Below, piece after piece: positions 45,022 to 54,161 of a DNA stretch of 64,000 nt. Origin of the DNA: Mycobacterium sp. (GTDB lineage: Bacteria > Actinomycetota > Actinomycetes > Mycobacteriales > Mycobacteriaceae); contig JAHFVD010000035.1 of the NCBI GenBank assembly GCA_023264735.1, positions 1 through 64,000 of the forward strand, in the 5' to 3' direction. Below the pieces are notes generated by a model that was given only the letters and a program-made list of their open reading frames with translations, was not told the DNA's origin and ran no database searches. How positions within the stretch are numbered: position 1 is the stretch's first letter; the number at the start of each line of letters is the position of its first letter. The position numbers and the translations under genes were made by a program.

Positions 45022-46217
45022 CGCGACGTCTCCGTCCCGTGCCGCGTATGAGGTTCCGGGGGCGTCGCCTGTCCAGCCGATGGCGCCGCGGACTTCTCCT
45101 CCGGCTCCGCTGCCGACGCACGACGCCTCTGCTCGAAACGAGACTTGAGCGAAATCGACGGCTTTTCGACGAGGAACCAGCTGACCGCGGCCAACGGTAC
45201 CGTGGCGGAGGCCGCGACCGCCGCGAATACGAAGGGGTTAACAACGCCGAGACCACAGATGACCAGTAGTTGTTGTACGGGCCAGGCGTAGACGTACACG
45301 CCGTAGGACAGATCGGTCCGTAACCGCAGCCGATTATCGTGGAGAAGAGCGCCGGTGACGATGACGCCATAGGCCAACGGAATTGCGCCGAGAATCCGAT
45401 AGTTGGGCAAGAAGCTCGCTGCGAGGACGACGACCACGCTCAGCCCGACAAGCCACCAACGGGCCGGCAGCACATTTCGGATCTGATAGATGAGTGCGCC
45501 GGCCAAGAACATGGTGGCGAAGCGCGCGACGATCGCCTGCACGAAAAGCGCAGCAGTGGCCGGGGCCATACTCTGCTGCGTTTCCGCCAGGTCCGCGAAG
45601 ACACTCCATGCCGGCAGTCGGGCCGACCACAACAGCGTCAGCGCCAGCAACGCGGGGATGAACCACCGACGCCGCAAGAGCCCGACCACACCGAAAATCG
45701 CAACCGCTATGTAGCACAACACTTCCCAGATGAGTGTCCAGAGCGAACCGTTCCACACTCCCGACACTGGAATCCCGCTGGGCGTACCACCGATGCCTTG
45801 CTGGGTCAGCATCACTGCGCTGTTGCCGAGAACGTACTCAAACGGCGCAGGCGACAGCAGCAACTTGGCGGGCGACCCGCCCTGGATGGCCAAGCCGATA
45901 GGAGCGATGACAAAGGCGGTGACAGCCAGGCAGAACCACAGTCCCGGCAGAATGCGCAGGCTGCGAGCAACCAAGTAATCGCGGACCCGCGGGTGCCGGA
46001 ACCAACTCCAGGTGATGAGAAACCCTGAGATGGCGAAGAACCCGTCGACCCAGACGTCCCGGAGAAGTTGGTGAGCTGGTGCAAGCGACAGGTGGCGGCC
46101 GGTGATGAGCCAGGAGTGGTAGAGGATGACGCCCGTCGCCATCACCAACCGGCACGCATTGAGCGCGTTGCTCCGGGGATCGAACTCCTCCCCGAGGTTC
46201 GTGCCGCCAGACCTCAC
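45018..46217 (-). CDS. Acyltransferase-3 family sugar O-acyltransferase (Atf-like)
   Basis: A 399-aa integral membrane protein with about ten hydrophobic segments, LNACRLVMATGVILYHSW at the start and DGFFAISGFLITWSW next, the pattern of acyltransferase-3 enzymes such as GPL Atf proteins. It lacks the SGNH domain of the three larger paralogues. I start it at GTG 46217, which forms a GTGA overlap with the epimerase stop, rather than ATG 46250. The C-terminal 45 residues are a charged Pro/Glu-rich tail. It is predicted to acylate (probably acetylate) the sugar added by this operon. Confidence 0.87.
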   Translation of the reverse strand: MRSGGTNLGEEFDPRSNALNACRLVMATGVILYHSWLITGRHLSLAPAHQLLRDVWVDGFFAISGFLITWSWFRHPRVRDYLVARSLRILPGLWFCLAVTAFVIAPIGLAIQGGSPAKLLLSPAPFEYVLGNSAVMLTQQGIGGTPSGIPVSGVWNGSLWTLIWEVLCYIAVAIFGVVGLLRRRWFIPALLALTLLWSARLPAWSVFADLAETQQSMAPATAALFVQAIVARFATMFLAGALIYQIRNVLPARWWLVGLSVVVVLAASFLPNYRILGAIPLAYGVIVTGALLHDNRLRLRTDLSYGVYVYAWPVQQLLVICGLGVVNPFVFAAVAASATVPLAAVSWFLVEKPSISLKSRFEQRRRASAAEPEEKSAAPSAGQATPPEPHTRHGTETSR

Positions 46218-47197
46218 GACTCGAGATACCAGGGGTTGGCCCGCGCCCATTCGATGGTGCGGCGAATACCCTCTTCGACGTCGACCTCCAGCCGCCAGCC
46301 CAGCTCCCGCTGCGCCTTGGTGGAATCCGGGATGCGACGGGGAATGTCCTCATAGCGCGCGCCGTAGCTGGCGGCGGTGTCGACGGCCTGCGGGCTGGAT
46401 ACCGACTCGACGTTGGCGATCTTGATCGCCAGATCGACCACCTCACCGATCGTCGTCTCGGTCATGCTGCCGATGTTGAAGGCCTGGCCGATCGCCGCGT
46501 CACTTTCGGCGGCCAGCAGGGTGCCCGCGATGGCGTCATCGATGTAGGTGAAGCAGCGTGACTGGGTCCCCGAGTCGTACAACAGCGGCTGCCGGCCGTT
46601 GAGGATCCGGTGGATGCTTTGCGACATCACGAAGATCGGATTCTGGCGCGGCCCATACACATTGAAGTAACGCACGACGGTCGCCCGCAGTCCGTAGGCA
46701 TCGTGCATGGCGAACACGAGATGCTCGGCCATGGCCTTGCTGGTGCTGTAGCTCCACCGCGCAGTCCGTGTCGACCCGACCACCCGATCGTCGTCTTCGG
46801 CGAACGGCGGGTTGGGATTCTTCCCGAACACCTCCGACGTGCTGGAGAACAGCACCCGGATACCGTTCTGCTGCGCCAGTTCGAGCACGTTGCGGGTGCC
46901 GATGACGTTGACGTCGAGAACCTGCAACGGATTACTCATGTAGTTCTTGACGCCGACGACAGCGGCCAGGTGAAACACGGTGTCGACGTCCGAGGTCAAC
47001 GCCCTCTTGAGCGCGTTGATATCGGTGACGTCGCCCTGGACGAACCGGAAATTCGGGTTGGCGTCGAAATCGGCGTCCCGGGCGATGGTGCCCTTCGCGA
47101 AATCGAACACCGTGACCGAATCCCCGCGATCCAGCAACGCCGACACCAGGTGCGATCCGATGAAGCCGCAACCACCTGTCACGACGACATTCGCCAT
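46214..47197 (-). CDS. NAD-dependent nucleotide-sugar epimerase/dehydratase
   Basis: A 327-aa extended SDR with the GGCGFIGSHL loop, FSSTSEVFG and catalytic YSTSK (about 175). The features resemble UDP-glucuronate 4-epimerase, UDP-xylose synthase and 4,6-dehydratase groups. Its ATG shares a base with the TAA of the upstream dehydrogenase (TAATG), so it very likely acts on the product of that enzyme. If so, it would make UDP-galacturonate or UDP-xylose; this is an inference from coupling. Confidence 0.88.
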   Translation of the reverse strand: MANVVVTGGCGFIGSHLVSALLDRGDSVTVFDFAKGTIARDADFDANPNFRFVQGDVTDINALKRALTSDVDTVFHLAAVVGVKNYMSNPLQVLDVNVIGTRNVLELAQQNGIRVLFSSTSEVFGKNPNPPFAEDDDRVVGSTRTARWSYSTSKAMAEHLVFAMHDAYGLRATVVRYFNVYGPRQNPIFVMSQSIHRILNGRQPLLYDSGTQSRCFTYIDDAIAGTLLAAESDAAIGQAFNIGSMTETTIGEVVDLAIKIANVESVSSPQAVDTAASYGARYEDIPRRIPDSTKAQRELGWRLEVDVEEGIRRTIEWARANPWYLES

Positions 47198-48579
47198 TAG
47201 CGGCCAATCCCCTTGTAGATGAAGCCCGCGGCACGCGCTGCCGCCGGGTCGAAGCTATTGCGGCCGTCAAGGAAGACGCACCCCTCGGCGGTCAGATCCG
47301 CCAGCCGGGCGAGCGGGATCTGGTGGAACTCGCGGTGTCCAGCCAGCACCACCAGTGCGTCCGCGTCCTTCACCGCCGACTCGATATCGGCGGTCAGCGG
47401 GATCTTCGTCACCGTGTGCGCTTCTTCGTCGGGCACCCATGGATCGTGCACCGACAGTTCACATCCGGACTCTTCGAGCAGCTCGACCACATATTTGGTG
47501 GGCGTGAGCCGGCAGTCTCCGGTGTTGTTCTTGAACGCGATACCGAGCACGGCGATCTTGCTGTCCTCGATCGTCTTGCCTTGATCCGCAAGCAGTTTCG
47601 TCAGTTGCCCGTAGGTATAGGCCGGCATCGTGTCGTTTACCGTGCGCGATGTCTTCGGGATGGCGAGATCCAGCCCGAGTGTCTGGCCGAGGTGGTTGAC
47701 GAACCACGGGTCTTTGGTCAGGCAGTAGCCGCCCACACCCATGCTCGGGCTGAGAATGTTGACGTTGTGGCTGCCCTTGGGCATGGAATTGGCCGCATTG
47801 ATGACTTGCAGCGCATCCATGCCGAGTCGGTCGCACACTTTGGCCATCTCGTTGGCCATCGCGACGTTGAGGTCGATCCAGAGGTTGCACGCGAGTTTGA
47901 CCATCTCAGCCGTGCGCGGGTCGTCGACGATGATCGATTCCACACCGAGCGCGTGACGCCACAGCGTGGCGCAGGCGCGGGCGCTGCGCTCATCGACGGC
48001 GCCGACGACAACGGGGATCGATGTCAGCTCGCGGATGGCCTGGCCTTCGGCCAGTCGTTCCGGGCAGAAGGCCAGCCCGAAGTCGACGCCGGCTTTCAGC
48101 CCGGAGGCCTCTTCCAGGACGGGTCTGACGAGGGTTTCGGTGGTGTCGGGCGGCACCGTGCTCTTGAGGATGACGAGGTGCCCGGGCCGCAGATGTTCGC
48201 CGACCGCGCGGGCGGCAGCGGTGATGTCGTCGACTATCGGCTCGTAATCCGGACCGAGCGGTGTCCCGACAGTCACGACGATGAAGTCGTTCTCGGCAAC
48301 CGCGGCGAAATCGGTGGTGGCCCGAAGCCGGCCGACGCCAACGTTGTTGGCCACCAGCTCACCGAGCCCGGGCTCCGGCACATGGCTTCGGCCGTGGTTG
48401 ATTTCGTCGACGACGGTCTGCCGTACGTCGATGCCGGTCACCGGCCAGCCGCGATCGGCCAGCACAGCACCGATCACTGTGCCGATGTAACCGAAGCCGA
48501 CTACCGCGATCCCAGACCGCATACCGCGCACCAGGAGGTCGATCTCGGCGTCGCTACGTCCGAACGCGCCTCTAATCAT
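47197..48579 (-). CDS. UDP-glucose/UDP-ManNAc-type nucleotide-sugar 6-dehydrogenase
   Basis: A 460-aa NAD-dependent enzyme that oxidises C6 of an NDP-hexose to a uronic acid in two steps. It has AVVGFGYIGTVIGAVLADRG (NAD site, residues about 25-45), FCPERLAEG, and the catalytic cysteine in GVGGYCLTKDPW (about 300). The C-terminal UDP-binding domain is complete. The NVNILSPSMGVGG context leans to the WecC/TviB side of the family, so UDP-glucose is not assured. ATG 48579 has AGGA upstream; the internal Met of GMRSGIAVVG is an alternative. It is the first gene of the four-gene operon and is preceded by a 16-bp dyad. Confidence 0.92.
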   Translation of the reverse strand: MIRGAFGRSDAEIDLLVRGMRSGIAVVGFGYIGTVIGAVLADRGWPVTGIDVRQTVVDEINHGRSHVPEPGLGELVANNVGVGRLRATTDFAAVAENDFIVVTVGTPLGPDYEPIVDDITAAARAVGEHLRPGHLVILKSTVPPDTTETLVRPVLEEASGLKAGVDFGLAFCPERLAEGQAIRELTSIPVVVGAVDERSARACATLWRHALGVESIIVDDPRTAEMVKLACNLWIDLNVAMANEMAKVCDRLGMDALQVINAANSMPKGSHNVNILSPSMGVGGYCLTKDPWFVNHLGQTLGLDLAIPKTSRTVNDTMPAYTYGQLTKLLADQGKTIEDSKIAVLGIAFKNNTGDCRLTPTKYVVELLEESGCELSVHDPWVPDEEAHTVTKIPLTADIESAVKDADALVVLAGHREFHQIPLARLADLTAEGCVFLDGRNSFDPAAARAAGFIYKGIGR

Positions 48580-48655
48580 GCAATTCCTAGCGTCTCAGTC
48601 TCCGGCACGTTCACGCGAACCGGAGCTCCATCCCTGGCTGACTGCGGCAGTTTAA

Positions 48656-48671
48656 CTAACGCCCGCGTTAG
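48656..48671. promoter_or_regulatory. Dyad CTAACGC-CC-GCGTTAG
   Basis: A perfect 7-bp inverted repeat around CC, 77 bp upstream of the dehydrogenase start and 205 bp upstream of the divergent acyltransferase. It is typical in size and form of a TetR-family operator. No regulator gene is present in the window. Confidence 0.5.
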
Positions 48672-48821
48672 CTACCTCAAATTCGCGGGGTTCCTGGCAA
48701 CCACCCAGACGCCGTCGACCGCCGGGCTCTGATCTTCGAGCGTCGTCGGCCCCGATCCCGAGCGGGCTCGGCCCCGCTGACGAAGCGTCCGATCCCGAAA
48801 CGACCCTTATTGACGCACCCG

Positions 48822-48870
48822 AATGTAACAATGCGTCGACTCAAGGATGCTTCCTAATTATTAAGCAGGT
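48822..48870 (+). repeat. Conserved leader repeat, copy 3 (diverged)
   Basis: AATGTAACAATGCGTCGACTCAA followed by TTATTAAGCAGGT. It shares the head and the AAGCAGGT end with copies 1 and 2, with the middle diverged. Confidence 0.5.
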
Positions 48871-48875
48871 GATTG

Positions 48876-51077
48876 TTGCGCCAGGCCGACAGCGTTAGCC
48901 CGGGGGAAGAGCTGCAGGATCGGCGCCCCGAACAGACGCGTTTCCGCCCGGATATCGAGGGCTTGCGTGCCGTCGCCGTCCTGGGCGTGGTCCTGTTTCA
49001 CGCCGGAATGCCCGGCCTCGGTGGTGGCTACGTCGGGGTGGACGTGTTCTTCGTCATCTCCGGTTTCTTGATCACGGGCCTGCTCTGGCGCGAAGCGAAC
49101 AGCACCGGCACGGTGCGGCTACGCAGCTTCTACGGCGCCCGGGCCCGCCGGCTCCTGCCCGCATCAGCGCTCGTCGGTGTCGTCACCATGGTCGGCTCGG
49201 CCACCCTGCTACCCCCATTGCAGGCCACGACCGCAATCGGGGACGGCATCACCAGTGCGCTGTATGTCGGCAACTATTGGTTCATTGTCCGAGGCGGAGA
49301 CTACTTCGGTGGCCACCTGCCCCAGTCGCCGTTCCTGCACTACTGGTCGTTGGGCGTCGAGGAACAGTTCTACCTGGTATGGGCTCCGCTTGTCTTGGTC
49401 ACGGCGTGGTTGATCCGGCGCACGCGCAAGTGCAGCCGAATCGAAGGCACCTCGTCACGACGCCCGTATCTGGTAGTGCTGGCACTGGTGGCGGTTATCT
49501 CCTTCGTGGTGTCGCTGGTGCTCACTTACGTGATGCCGGCGGCGGCGTTCTTCTCACTGCCCACCCGGGCGTGGCAGCTGGCCATCGGCGGGCTGGTGGC
49601 CCTGACCGCCACCCGATGGTCCCGGCTACCAGCCCGAGCCGCCGCGGTCGCGGGCTGGGTCGGGCTAGCCCTGATCCTGCTGGCCTGTATTTGGTTCGAT
49701 CCGACCACACCCTTCCCGGGGACCGCCGCGCTGCTACCCACCGTTGGTGCCGCGCTGGTCATCGGCGCCGGCTGCGCCACACCCGCTCAGGGCTGCGGGA
49801 TGCTGCTGGGGCTGTCCCCGATGCGTGCCATCGGCCGTATCTCCTACTCCTGGTACCTGTGGCACTGGCCGGTGCTGATACTCACCCCCGCGCTACTGGG
49901 CCACCCGCTCGGGTTGACCGGGAGATTGATGGCGGCGCTGGCATCGGCTGGACTCGCCTGGCTCACCCTGCGCTACCTGGAGAACCCGCTGCGGTTCGCC
50001 CCGAAAATCCGCAACTCAGCCTGGCGCAGCCTTGGACTCGGCGCGGTCGCCACCGCGGTCGCGGTCGCCTCCGGGATGGTCCTCGCACTCGCCGTGCCCG
50101 CTCCCATCGGTCGGGGCGGACCAGGCAAAACACCAACCATCACGGCAGCGGATGTGCCTACAGGTTCGGGCGCGGCCAACTACGACACCGTGCTGCAACA
50201 GACCTTCGCCCAGGTGCAGGCCGCGGTCGCGGCCTCCGCAGACCTCAGGGCCGTCCCGTCAAATCTGGACCCTCCCCTGGCCGACGCCGCAGCCGAACTG
50301 AGAGGCCTCCAGCTCGCTGGCTGCATGCGTTTGCCTTACCAAGGTGGACAGCCCGAGTGTGCGAGCGGCGATCCGGCCTCGGCCACGACCGTGGCCCTGA
50401 TCGGCGATTCGCACGCAGCAATGTGGAACGCTGGCTTCCAGCAGGTCGCCGAGCAGCGGCACTGGCGGCTGGAGACCCTGGCCAAGACGGCCTGCCCCGT
50501 CATGGCTTCGCCCGACGCCACCAACCCGCTGCAGCGGTTGGCACGAGACATCGATAAGTGCGACCAGTGGCGCTCCGAAATTCTTGCCCGGCTACAAGCC
50601 GAGCGCCCGAAGCTGGTCGTGGTCACCATGTGGCGCGGATACGGCAACAGCGGCGGCGGGTTCGAGGGACAGTCGGGTTTCCGCTCTTATGACACGTTGT
50701 GGTTGAACAACCTGACCCAGCTGGTACAGCAACTGCGAAGCACCGGCGCTCAGGTGCTGGTCCTGGGGCCGGTCCCGGATCCACATGAGGATGTGCCGAT
50801 CTGCCTGTCCGGTCACCTAGACGACGTTGCGGCCTGCACACAACGACGGTCAACCGCGGTCAACGAGTCCGGCATTGCGGCGGAGGCCGCGGCCACCAAG
50901 GCCGGCGGTGGACAATACGCCGACCTCACCGACCTGTTCTGCGCCGCCGACCGTTGCCCAGTCATAGTCGGCAATACCCTGGTCTACCCCGACTGGACCC
51001 ACATCACCGCGGAATACGCCCAGCTCTTGGCACCAGTGATAGGAGCATTGGCCGATCGTGTGCTCGCGCACAATTGA
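48876..51077 (+). CDS. OatA-like membrane O-acyltransferase with C-terminal SGNH domain, copy 3
   Basis: A 733-aa third paralogue. The acyltransferase-3 domain begins FRPDIEGLRAVAVLG and spans about ten helices. The SGNH domain carries IGDSHAAMW and PDWTHIT. The start at TTG 48876 is chosen by alignment with copies 1 and 2 (ADS follows), with AGCAGG upstream. It stands apart from the tandem pair, across the drr and dehydrogenase operons, so it was moved or the intervening genes were inserted. Expected role: O-acylation of exported glycans. Confidence 0.9.
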   Translation: MRQADSVSPGEELQDRRPEQTRFRPDIEGLRAVAVLGVVLFHAGMPGLGGGYVGVDVFFVISGFLITGLLWREANSTGTVRLRSFYGARARRLLPASALVGVVTMVGSATLLPPLQATTAIGDGITSALYVGNYWFIVRGGDYFGGHLPQSPFLHYWSLGVEEQFYLVWAPLVLVTAWLIRRTRKCSRIEGTSSRRPYLVVLALVAVISFVVSLVLTYVMPAAAFFSLPTRAWQLAIGGLVALTATRWSRLPARAAAVAGWVGLALILLACIWFDPTTPFPGTAALLPTVGAALVIGAGCATPAQGCGMLLGLSPMRAIGRISYSWYLWHWPVLILTPALLGHPLGLTGRLMAALASAGLAWLTLRYLENPLRFAPKIRNSAWRSLGLGAVATAVAVASGMVLALAVPAPIGRGGPGKTPTITAADVPTGSGAANYDTVLQQTFAQVQAAVAASADLRAVPSNLDPPLADAAAELRGLQLAGCMRLPYQGGQPECASGDPASATTVALIGDSHAAMWNAGFQQVAEQRHWRLETLAKTACPVMASPDATNPLQRLARDIDKCDQWRSEILARLQAERPKLVVVTMWRGYGNSGGGFEGQSGFRSYDTLWLNNLTQLVQQLRSTGAQVLVLGPVPDPHEDVPICLSGHLDDVAACTQRRSTAVNESGIAAEAAATKAGGGQYADLTDLFCAADRCPVIVGNTLVYPDWTHITAEYAQLLAPVIGALADRVLAHN

Positions 51078-51082
51078 CCAGA

Positions 51083-51110
51083 ATTCGGGGCAGCAAGATT
51101 CGGGGTAGCA
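51083..51110 (+). repeat. Short direct repeat ATTCGGGG(C/T)AGCA
   Basis: Two 13-bp copies with one mismatch, 2 bp apart, just downstream of OatA-like copy 3, in the 152-bp gap before the convergent methyltransferase. Confidence 0.5.
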
Positions 51111-51229
51111 GCCTCAACGGCGTCACGCTCCCCCGATCGGCATCAATCCCCGTCGCCTAGCGCGACGGTAAATGCTCGACAATCACCAACAACCGTGGAC
51201 CGCGCGGCCTTTCGTGCGAGTCGCCCGGA

Positions 51230-52342
51230 TCAGGCTGATGGCTGGCTCAGCTTGCCCAGGCCGGTGATTTCAAGACTGACCGACTTCCGCTCTCCAGCGG
51301 CGCCGAGCATGAAAGCGATATCGCCTACCGGTGCGCCCAGCCAAAATCGCCAAAACCGTCGGTCAAAGAATGCCCACGTGAAAAGACCCGTGGTCCCGCC
51401 GCAATACACGACAATCGACACCAAGTAGTAGAGCATGCGCTTCCAGCGCGAAACCACCATCTCGACATTCATCTCACCGACCTCGAGACCCCAAGCTCGA
51501 TATTGCCATTCCAACCCGTAGCGATTTTGGAACTCAAAAAATGCAAGCATTTCGCCATTGGTGACCAGATACTCGTCGAACACGAGGATCGAACCCTCCG
51601 TGAACCGGTCCTTGCACGTTTCCAGCCCGTGGAGGCAACTCTCGTAGGTGTCCAGATCCATGTGGAAGAGCCTGATCGGCGCACCCGGCCGTTCGGCCAG
51701 GAACGGCGCCAACGTGTCATAGGTGCTGCCCTTTATGTACTGCACCTTGCGACCAAGCACATCGGGCACGCCATCGTGCAACGTGACGCCGGTATCCCGG
51801 ATAAAGCGCTGCGCTACCGGATCTGACAGCGAAAAGGTCCCCTTTTTGAGGAGCATCTGGTCATCGATTTGCCAATCTTCGACGAGCCCCTCGAACGTAT
51901 CGAAGCCGTACACCGTGCGATTCGATGCGTCGGATACCAGCCTTGTCGACCAGCCGAGCCAGACGCCGAGGTCGAGGAGTAGTTCATCGGAATTCTCGGG
52001 CGACGGGTCCGGCAGTTGCGATGCCTCCCGCAACAATGTGTGCCCCGAAATCTTGCGGCGGCGCAGATCGGAAAGTGTGCGTTCGATAAACGCTTGATAT
52101 TCCTCGTCGTAAACTCTGATGTCCCGGGCGTAGAGGTGTGGAATATAGCGCCCGCGGCCGCGGTAAATGAGGCGCGCACAGATCAGCAACAACAACAATA
52201 TGCCCAGTGCGATAAGGAGTACCGGCGCGAAATAGCATGCCGTGGCCACACCCAGCGCGATGACGACGAGAATCGCTCTCCAGATACGGTGAACGGTCGT
52301 CCGATCGACTGCCCGCCTATCGACTCGTTCGATTACGCCCAC
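51230..52342 (-). CDS. Membrane-anchored TylF/MycF-type O-methyltransferase
   Basis: A 370-aa protein. Residues about 17-60 contain two hydrophobic helices (AILVVIALGVATA and LLIALGILLLLLICARLIY). The central 120-300 is a class I SAM methyltransferase of the macrocin O-methyltransferase group, with LLLDLGVWLGWSTRL, YGFDTFEGL, HMDLDTYESCLHGLE and FDEYLV. Another hydrophobic stretch (YYLVSIVVYCGGTTGLFTWAFF) follows. TylF enzymes O-methylate deoxysugars, so sugar methylation of the glycolipid is likely. The long track ORF (52723) is cut to GTG 52342, which has GGAGG 7 nt upstream. Membrane helices on both sides of a TylF domain are unusual. Confidence 0.85.
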   Translation of the reverse strand: MGVIERVDRRAVDRTTVHRIWRAILVVIALGVATACYFAPVLLIALGILLLLLICARLIYRGRGRYIPHLYARDIRVYDEEYQAFIERTLSDLRRRKISGHTLLREASQLPDPSPENSDELLLDLGVWLGWSTRLVSDASNRTVYGFDTFEGLVEDWQIDDQMLLKKGTFSLSDPVAQRFIRDTGVTLHDGVPDVLGRKVQYIKGSTYDTLAPFLAERPGAPIRLFHMDLDTYESCLHGLETCKDRFTEGSILVFDEYLVTNGEMLAFFEFQNRYGLEWQYRAWGLEVGEMNVEMVVSRWKRMLYYLVSIVVYCGGTTGLFTWAFFDRRFWRFWLGAPVGDIAFMLGAAGERKSVSLEITGLGKLSQPSA

Positions 52343-52658
52343 CTCGACACCTCCGAAATCTCGGCCATACCAGGCCCCAACTGAGGGGCATGGGTTGTGG
52401 ATCCGCCAGCAGCAACGCGTGTTCTTGCCCTCTTCGGACAGGACAACTTCAGGCCGCCTTCCGTCAGCTCCCTCACAGCCCGCGAGCCAGAGGCCGGAGC
52501 CGACGAGGATGACGTCGTTCGTTGGTGTCGGCAACATATCAGTCGTTCGGCGCGCCCAACCCAGAAATCGAGGCGCCGATCCGATGGTGACACCGACGGC
52601 CGAGGCCAGGCATAAGACCGCATCGACACGGCGAGCCGGGGCGGCTGTTGGACCACCT
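52343..52658. other. Intergenic stretch between GT3 and the methyltransferase
   Basis: 316 bp. Apart from the methyltransferase SD, I see no gene, dyad or repeat here. Open frames in it are not supported by homology. Confidence 0.5.
52350..52354 (-). promoter_or_regulatory. Ribosome binding site selecting GTG 52342
   Basis: A perfect GGAGG on the minus strand, 7 nt before GTG. It outweighs the 127-residue low-complexity extension of the longer ORF. Confidence 0.6.
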
Positions 52659-53933
52659 TCACCGACTACCGACACGGTTGGCGCGGGCAAAGTTTTCGAC
52701 GAGATCAGCGGCCGCGGCAGCACTTTCCGCAGGCTTGGACGTCAACGGCGCCACCTCGCGGGCACGGACCCGATATTCCGGAGCCAGAATGGTCCGCAGA
52801 TCCCGAACCAATGTCTTCTCGTTGATCGACCAGATACGCCTGGCCATACCCACCTTGAGGCGTTTGGCCACGGCTCCGGTGAACAGCTGATGATGCAGTG
52901 TCCACAGGATCAGCTGGGGTACACCGGCACGCAGGCCCGTCGCCACCGTGCCGGCGCCACCATGGTGGACGACCGCACGGCAGGTGGGGAAGATCGCCGC
53001 GTAATTCACCGCACTCACGACCTTGACGTGGTCGAATTGCGGAACGTCACTGAAATCGGTCCAGCCGGCGCACACCAGCGCTCGCTCCCCCAATTGGGCG
53101 CACGCCGACCCGATCATCGCGATCATGTCCGCCGGAGACTCGACTGGGACGCTGCCGAAGCCGAAGAATATCGGCGGTGTCCCCGCGGCAATCCACGACG
53201 CCACGTCGTCGTCGGCGTCGGTCGCCATCTCCAGCGTCAGTGTCCCGACAAACGGCCGCCGGTCGCCCCATTGCGCCCACTCGTCTGCCAGTTCCGGGAA
53301 GCAGACCTCGTCATAAGCCTGGATCTCCAACGAATCGCGGTCGGCGATCCGTTGCGGTGCGGGGACTGTCGCCGGCGGCAAGCCGAGGTCGCGACGCTGG
53401 GAATCTTCTGCCTTCCGGGTGCTCTGCCAAGCCAGCCGATCGTTGGTCCTCATGATCGCGCGAGTGAGGAACGGCGGCACGAACGAGACTAGCCGGCTGT
53501 GCACGCGCACTGGAAAGTAGTGGACGGTCGCCAATGGGATGCCGTAGAGCTCCGCAACGTTGGCAGCGGGATGTTCGAAGATCAGGCCGGTGACCAACAG
53601 GTCGGCCCCCTCCGCAAGCGATTTGAGGGTGTTGGTCATCTCGATCCAACACCGGGTGGCGAACTCCTCTGATTCGCGCGCCATCCTGTTCATCTCGCGG
53701 ATTCGCCAAGGTGTGCGAAAGCCACACCTGAAGTAGTTGAGCGCCGCATCCATGGTCGGCCGCGAATCCAGTCCGTATGCGACGGCGGTGAGCCCGGCCT
53801 CCTCGGCGAACCCGACCAGGTTGGGCGGGACAGCCATGCACACTTCGTGTCCCCGGCGTTGCAGCTCACGGCCGACGACGACGGACGGCTCCACGTCGCC
53901 ACGGGTGCCATAGGCCGCCAGCACAAATTTCAT
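52659..53933 (-). CDS. Glycosyltransferase 3, GPL-type
   Basis: A 424-aa GT1-family enzyme with MKFVLAAYGTRGDVEP and VVHHGGAGTVATGLRAGVP, complete in both domains. It is closely similar to GT1 and GT4 (shared WAQWG/DG.RPFVGTLTLE, GFGS.PVESP). It is upstream of the TylF-type methyltransferase on the same strand, which suggests that the sugar it adds may be the methylated one. It is divergent from the GMC oxidoreductase. Confidence 0.9.
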   Translation of the reverse strand: MKFVLAAYGTRGDVEPSVVVGRELQRRGHEVCMAVPPNLVGFAEEAGLTAVAYGLDSRPTMDAALNYFRCGFRTPWRIREMNRMARESEEFATRCWIEMTNTLKSLAEGADLLVTGLIFEHPAANVAELYGIPLATVHYFPVRVHSRLVSFVPPFLTRAIMRTNDRLAWQSTRKAEDSQRRDLGLPPATVPAPQRIADRDSLEIQAYDEVCFPELADEWAQWGDRRPFVGTLTLEMATDADDDVASWIAAGTPPIFFGFGSVPVESPADMIAMIGSACAQLGERALVCAGWTDFSDVPQFDHVKVVSAVNYAAIFPTCRAVVHHGGAGTVATGLRAGVPQLILWTLHHQLFTGAVAKRLKVGMARRIWSINEKTLVRDLRTILAPEYRVRAREVAPLTSKPAESAAAAADLVENFARANRVGSR

Positions 53934-54161
53934 CGCGGGTTCTGGCCTTTCAGTTCAGTCATCGTGCGCGAACGCAACGCGGAAGCACCGGTCATTATTA
54001 CCGGGTTTTTTGACGGGCGAGTCAGCATTCGGCCATTGCCTCCGACTCATCGTTGCTACGATCTCGAACCGCCCAGATCAGGCCGAATTTTGGGCCATCA
54101 CACCGAGGAGCTCAAGACTTTGGCCGAAGCCGGACTGGACGCCCGCGAGGCGGAGCGTGTG

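Noticed and set aside
47323-48732. 469-aa plus-strand ORF opposite the nucleotide-sugar dehydrogenase
   Set aside because: It is a shadow of a clear dehydrogenase gene, with no recognisable motif.
52343-52723. N-terminal extension of the TylF-type ORF up to 52723
   Set aside because: It is low-complexity, has no homology, and a perfect SD marks GTG 52342.
53847-54161. Upstream extension of the GMC ORF into GT3
   Set aside because: It overlaps the antisense GT3 start and lacks family similarity before the FAD motif. A slightly earlier start cannot be excluded.
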